The position numbers were made by a program, and so were the translations under genes. From Fragilaria radians (taxonomy: Eukaryota; Bacillariophyta; Fragilariophyceae; Fragilariales; Fragilariaceae), in the NCBI GenBank assembly GCA_900642245.1, contig CAAAJI010000279.1, positions 6,283-30,064 of the forward strand: 23,782 nt of DNA, written 5' to 3'. The notes below the pieces were generated by a model. It made no database searches, had not been told where the DNA came from, and saw only the letters and a program-made list of their open reading frames with translations. Positions within the stretch are counted from its first letter, which is position 1. Each line of letters starts with the position of its first letter. Below, piece by piece: positions 19,501 to 23,782 of the stretch.

Positions 19501-20430
19501 GTACTGCTTGGAGGACTTCATCTAGAATAAAGATACCCTTTGCTTGATCTTCTGATTATTTTTGTTTCCCTGGCTATATGTATGTCTCTATTGTCCACGT
19601 CATGCATATCCTTTAGCTCCCCCTCTTCCTCCAAGTCCTTCACTTCTTCCACGTTCAGTACGCCTACCATGTCTGCCTCAGTCTCCAAAACCTCCATAGT
19701 ATGAAGCTCTAATCTGACATTTGTCTTTGTTATAATCATTGCTGTTGTGATTGCATTGCAATGAGTCTTTCTGCTTCACACGCTTATTACAGTAATCGTC
19801 AAAAGTGTAATTTGATGTGTTTCTGGTCCAAACTGACTTTGATATAATTCCTCAGGACTGTTGGATACTGTCATTCCTAGCATCATGTTCCTCATAAATA
19901 GTCAATAAGCTATGCCAAGCATCTTGAACATCATTGCTTTGTTCCACATATGCTTGAGCTGTACCATTAGAGGTCCACAAATGTAAAATCTGTAGCACTT
20001 TGAATGCATCATCGATTTGTAGATATGTCCTTGGAATGGTGCATAAATCTTATTTTCTGATTCCAATTCATCTTCTGGGTTGCGAAAGAAACATAATTGA
20101 GTGGAAACCCATTTTTATTTTGAATTTGATTTAAGTATCCTTTTCTCAATCCCCATATTTCCATTCAAAGTCTGCAATTTTTCCTTGCCAGCTGATCCAC
20201 TATCTTAAACACCCATTTTTGTCTTAATAGCTGCTTTTGTTTCCTTCATTTGTTTCTCACAACATGTTACTTCAGTGAATTCTTGAATGTTGATTGGCTG
20301 ATGGATGTCAAACAGTTGTTCTGACCACCTCCTAATTGTTTTCAAACGTCTTTTTGCCATCACTAATGTTGCATTGGTCAGGCAATCAAGCAAACTATCC
20401 ATGTCAACAAGTAGCAGGTCATCCATGGTA
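16545..20430 (-). pseudogene. Decayed Ty1/copia polyprotein remnant: gag to integrase-RT linker
   Basis: Read right to left. Gag-like text (YVEQSND, AWHSL, YEEHDARN) is at about 20000-19880. An RG-rich nucleocapsid-like stretch (GRRTERGRSEGLGGRGG) is at about 19680-19630. A gag-like segment ILDEVLQAVPQKFHAMLYKG continues as HTSRKFFDNTYQNFS across an inserted MITE. The pre-integrase part (ILARRWDTCTNFAERTLKQT, then GPLDRWF) is at about 18120-18010. Integrase follows with LTEPRSSWQNRCEDEIRE at about 17710-17660, carrying the catalytic Glu region, and VSEHVPIETIAAETPDVSKF at about 17560-17490. The linker DARVYIVHFPNGEEKDISYN, AEHLFSQVDSGGN and EIINHRR is at 16960-16800. ANNLQPKAPACKSVKWTM ends the readable part. 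RT and RNase H in this orientation are missing. Stops and frame changes are numerous. Confidence 0.8.
19035..19471. mobile_element. hAT-like MITE inserted in the minus-strand copia remnant (about 437 bp)
   Basis: The ends CAGTGATGG (19035) and CCAACACTA (to 19471) are inverted repeats, and CTTGTAC flanks both sides (19028-19034 and 19472-19478). Subterminal GTTTAAACGTT/AACGTTTAAAC motifs occur near both ends. Removing the element and one flank copy joins the copia gag frame without a break (LYKGHDQMEIENG), which confirms the boundaries. If the terminal A at 19471 belongs to the duplication, the duplication is 8 bp with one mismatch. The element is non-coding and contains a run of 16 G at 19321-19336. 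Confidence 0.82.
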
Positions 20431-20747
20431 GTTACACAATCACATATGAGGACTCTGTCCCTCTTTGTTTAAGTGCCCAAACCAATGATATGTTACAATG
20501 CATGAGCAAACATTTCTGTAGGGTGAGCCAGAATAGGAGGGATGAGAGGGAAGGGTGGTAAGTCCATGGTTTTGAAGGAATAAAGCAAAAAGATCTGATA
20601 AACACTTATATTCTCGTGAGAGCAAACCAATCGCAAAAATACCAAGATAATATAACCGTATTGCCCTACAGTATTTTCCTTGTGAAACTGACTGATGACA
20701 CAAGATTTAAACACCATAGAATTTCATAAAAGCCAAGCGCATCCAAG

Positions 20748-20873
20748 TGTTGTTGTCTATTGTTGCATAGTCCCATAGTATTCAACCAACAAACAATCTC
20801 AATTCACTACCGCAATAGATAGTGCAGTATTCAAGATTTGTTAGTTCTGTCAAAGTATACTGTGACAACAACA
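20748..20873. repeat. Possible copia LTR (126 bp, TGTTG...CAACA)
   Basis: TGTTGTTGTC at 20748-20757 and GACAACAACA at 20864-20873 form a perfect 10-bp inverted repeat, with the TGTTG/CAACA ends usual for Ty1/copia LTRs. It lies just upstream of the minus-strand gag remnant, where a 5' LTR would be expected. The 5-bp flanks (CCAAG, CAATA) do not match, so it is not an intact solo LTR. No second copy is in the window and 126 bp is short. Confidence 0.38.
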
Positions 20874-21183
20874 CAATAAACACTTTTGCTGGCTATGAAC
20901 TCAAGCTTTAAACTGGTTTATTGCCTTTTACTGAGAAACCTAAATTCAATGTCAGGCATTGAAACCATGAGCATTTTGTGAAAAAGAGGAGGACATTGTT
21001 CTTCATATTGCCCATTAATTGGTGGATCAAAATTGGATAATGAATATTGCCAAGTACGTGATTGAAAAAGAAACATGTTGCTTGAGACTGCACTCACTGC
21101 AGCTAACTCAGATGCTTCTGCAAAACTCCAGCAGATAAGGAAGTGGTTCAGCATGTCCTAGCATCCCCTCAAAACCTCAGCCT
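20874..21183. other. Unassigned stretch between the LTR candidate and a copia RT fragment
   Basis: An open minus-strand stretch at about 20918-21154 contains FAEASELAAVSAVSSN, faintly like the SAEAEL block of copia RNase H. The rest does not align well, so it is not called. Confidence 0.4.
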
Positions 21184-21412
21184 CTAAGTGACAATACTCC
21201 TACCTTTAGCTAAGCAACAATGGGTTTGCTTGCAGAAGAGTGTATCATGACAATGAAAGAAGTAATTGCAACACTTGAATTGCATGAATTCTGGACATTG
21301 GTGGCTATTGAGCCACACTTCTATATCTTGTAGGGTGACAGGGCTTATAAACTCGAAAGATTACCAGATGGAATGACATCTCCCTTCAAGGCACGCTAAT
21401 GTGTGCATGGAT
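21184..21412 (+). pseudogene. Copia reverse transcriptase N-terminal fragment (third remnant)
   Basis: One continuous frame broken only by stop codons reads SDNTPTFS, AEECIMTMKEVIATLELHEF and WTLVAIEP, then AYKLERLPDGMTSPFKAR and CVHGSL. This follows the start of copia RT (F.eAmnGP..eey..Am..Ei..L....tW.lV, then w.fK.KRlPDG...K.KARfcvRGD). It is plus-oriented, unlike the gag-bearing remnant next to it. It ends roughly 345 bp before the M66 start codon. Confidence 0.68.
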
Positions 21413-21756
21413 CTCTTCTACATTGTACTCGATCATTTCTCCATTGAATTCCATTTTCGGTAGCACTTAAATGAGCCAAGATTGCGGAGAGTCCTTCAAT
21501 AACTTTCTTAAAGGAGGGATTTTTCAGCAGAGTCTCGCCCATTCAATTGTATGAATGGGTCCTCATCGTTGAAGTCGTTCAAAACTACCCTCGCCGCAAA
21601 GTTCATAATCCGGAAAGTCATCCACATTTATTTCCAAGACTAATTTTATCGAGCAAGGCTGGTAACGGTGTCACATTACCTTCAATGCCTTTGTGCCCGA
21701 CCTCGTGGAAGCTCCATTATTTTTTCTTTGTTTGTTGATTTCAGGTTTCGTTGTAG
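21413..21756 (+). promoter_or_regulatory. 5' flank of the M66 peptidase gene
   Basis: This stretch should contain promoter and 5' UTR, judged by position only. A perfect hairpin (CCCATTCA at 21538-21545 with TGAATGGG at 21552-21559, 6-nt loop) lies about 200 bp before the ATG. GATTTCAG at 21738-21745 could be a splice acceptor of a 5'-UTR intron. No TATA box is evident. Confidence 0.35.
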
Positions 21757-23782
21757 ATGTTTAAACTTTTTCATTTCGGATCTCTTCTCCTGCAAGTGGT
21801 GGTGGGGGTTAGTTCACGCAAACTAGCAGAATGCTCCGAGAATTTGACATGGAACTCCTGTGAAGCAATCCGATCTTGTATGTGGGTGCGGGGAGGCTGC
21901 ATAACTAGGAACGTTTGGCTTGGATACGCAGAGCTTGGACAAACTCATGTGATAAGAGCTCGAGGTGAAACGAGACTAGCACCAAAAATTATAGCTGAAA
22001 GAGAAGCAGAGCTACTCTTCTTTCCAACGACAGAATCAGATCCAACGCCCGCGCCAACTGGTGCACCTAGCTCTCCTATTGAACAGGAGTATGGGTTAGA
22101 AAAGATCGGATACCTTACAGCTGAACTTCCTTCTAGTTCTCTGCGCTGGCCAAATGGTTATCCAAAAGATGTATCAAAGTTGATTGATGGAACTGACAGC
22201 GAGTATTACTTTCCGGGTTCTGTTCCTGATGTTGACATCAAATTTGATCTCCTTCAAAATCGAGCAATTAATGGAGTATACATCAAAATTTGGTATTACA
22301 CCAATATTGATTCCATTAAAATTGGCCTACAGTCTGATGAAGGTGTGACAACATGGATCGACGGAGGATCGCATACCGATGGTCTCAATGAGGAAGTATC
22401 AATCACCTTTCGGGCGAAGGCAGCACGATACTTACGAATTCGCCTCACAGGAGGATCTCTTTTCGATGATAGTTCTTCAGAATGGGGCCTTCGTACGGTG
22501 AAAATTTCAGGAAACTTGGATGCCAACATTGTCGAAGACCCTGTTGACAATGAAGATGACAATGATTCACCTTTGTTTTCATTCTTTCCGCCAGAGACTG
22601 CGGATGTGATCGTGGAAGCCTTCACATCATCTGGCATAATTCTTGGTGAAATTAAGGCACGCCCAACGAGTCAGCAACGAGGAATCATGGATCAAGCTGG
22701 AACAGATGATCTCCTTGAGCCTTATAGTAAAACAAAGGAAATGTGGAGCGCCACTCTTCCATGGCATTGGGTTAAGGAAGGTTCACATCTGGTCATATCT
22801 GTAGCTAACAGAGATGGAATTGTTATTTCATATGACTTACAACTTGCGAACACAGTTTTATGGAGTGAGCATACACTGATACGACAGAAATTTGTTTTGT
22901 TTGGAACGGAACAACAATTCAAACGGCTTAATACGTTTACTTACGATGCTTCACGACTTGCAACAGGAATGTTCGGCATCATGCCTATCGCTACATTGAA
23001 TTGGGTCGATGCCACAGTACTTCACTGGCCGTACCTAATTATTAGCACAAGTAAGGGTCCCCGGATCGTGTATAATGAAAAAGAACGTCGTGCTGAGATG
23101 CTCAAAGCTGGAGATGATCCCTCAACCGAACCTGGATGGGAATTCACGAAATACATGGTTGCCTTTCGTACTTCGTTTGCAAATACCGGTCGAGGCTTTG
23201 TGATCACCGAGATGGAAGCACCAGGTGATCACGGTTCGCCGTACTCAACTCAAACTGCGATCGCCATGGGTTGGGCGTTGGTGAACGACAACTCAAGTTG
23301 CACGTTTTGTGAATATAAATCATTGGGATATTGGGGCGGTTGGTCAGCAGCAGCTTGGTCTGGATGGTGTGGTATGAAAGCAGGAGATGAATGTGGTAAC
23401 ACATTATCTCATGAGATAGGTCATTCTATGACTTTGAACCATTTTACTGAAGGAACAGCATTGGACTGGGGGATTGCAGATGAATATCCGGAGGATGGGA
23501 CTCATTTGGCTTCTCATCCTTGGGGGTATGACACCCCATCACGTCAATTCAGGACCTGGTATAATGCACACGATGGTTCTTCCAAAACAGGTGAGTTTTG
23601 ACTATTGATTTCAAACTTCATTACTATTTGTCTCACCCGTTTTCTACGTTTTTGGCGTAGACCCTATGAATGGTGGTGGAGACTATGTCGTTGGATCCTG
23701 CTTCGAGCACTACACAGGTTTTCATGGTCAACGAAGTCAACAATGGGGATATGAAACCACTCAATTGTTATCTTCCGATACA
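21757..23782 (+). CDS. Secreted M66 (StcE-like) zinc metallopeptidase with F5/8C-like domain, 3' end outside window
   Basis: The ATG at 21757 opens 611 codons to a splice at 23590. Exon 2 resumes at 23661 and stays open to the window edge. Residues 1-20 form a signal peptide, and 26-48 hold a small Cys motif (C26, C35, C41, C48). A PTPAPTGAP linker at 97-104 precedes a beta-rich domain at about 112-252 resembling F5/8 type C (discoidin) modules. The peptidase part follows, with zinc motif HEIGHSMTLNH (H552, E553, H556, H562) and FTEG after it. DPMNGGG in exon 2 parallels the DPMAGG of M66 enzymes. Metzincins usually have Gly at the eighth position of HExxHxxGxxH; here it is Thr. Bacterial StcE cleaves mucin-type glycoproteins. 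By analogy this enzyme may cut extracellular or cell-wall glycoproteins, which is inference. Confidence 0.9.
23591..23660 (+). other. Intron of the M66 gene (70 bp)
   Basis: The donor is GTGAGT at 23591-23596 and the acceptor GGCGTAG ends at 23660. The joined codon G|AC gives Asp at the start of DPMNGGG. Unspliced, the frame ends at TGA three codons after the donor, and exon 2 continues the family match. Confidence 0.92.

Noticed and set aside
20748..20873. Solo LTR
   Set aside because: The flanking 5-mers CCAAG and CAATA do not form a target duplication. It is kept only as a possible LTR end of a larger element.
20918..21154. Minus-strand stretch with SFAEASELAAVSAVSSN, like copia RNase H
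   Set aside because: Only the SAEAEL-like block fits; the following DNxxA and RHLDxRY-type blocks cannot be aligned in any frame with confidence.
1..23782. tRNA, rRNA or CRISPR features
   Set aside because: No tRNA B-box in a foldable context, no rRNA-like conserved stretch and no regularly spaced short direct repeats were seen by eye. A tRNAscan or Infernal run was not possible.

Overview
The window looks like AT-rich nuclear DNA of a stramenopile alga, most likely a diatom. Four things point that way: secreted plant-type LRR proteins with GTIPSSIG repeats and a Cys-rich C-terminal cap, a secreted M66 peptidase with a Pro/Thr/Ala linker, short GT-AG introns, and decayed Ty1/copia elements of the kind common in diatoms. 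No species can be named from the sequence. The genes lie singly on both strands; nothing resembles a bacterial operon.

Layout. 1-638: 3' part of a plus-strand LRR gene with one 82-bp intron. 1193-4165 (minus): a 990-residue protein with a split PH domain and a PP2C phosphatase. 5682-6734 (plus): cystinosin (CTNS). 6751-7977 (minus): a type II membrane glycosyltransferase resembling GT64; its stop lies 16 bp from the CTNS stop. 7978-9242: no gene recognised. 9251-10770: a 1,520-bp DNA transposon with 101-bp terminal inverted repeats and an 8-bp target duplication. It carries a broken piece of a Y-family (REV1-like) DNA polymerase, and that piece is interrupted by a second, 554-bp hAT-like element with its own perfect 8-bp duplication. 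About 11250-11455: remnant of a hAT transposase C-terminus. 11668-12621: assembly gap. 12818-13843 (plus): a second secreted LRR protein, with strongly homogenised repeats.

14100-21480 is a graveyard of transposable elements. A plus-strand copia remnant (integrase to RNase H, about 14100-16187) meets, tail to tail, a minus-strand copia remnant (gag to the integrase/RT linker, about 20430-16545). The latter is split by a third hAT-like MITE at 19035-19471. A third copia piece (plus-strand RT N-terminus) lies at 21184-21412, next to the 5' end of the last gene.

21757 to the end (plus): a secreted M66 (StcE-like) zinc metallopeptidase with an F5/8C-like domain, one 70-bp intron, and its 3' end beyond the window.

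The cellular genes share no evident pathway (signalling, cystine transport, glycosylation, extracellular recognition, extracellular proteolysis). The most unusual structure is the transposon carrying a REV1 fragment, because its boundaries, target duplications and nested insertion can all be read to the base.
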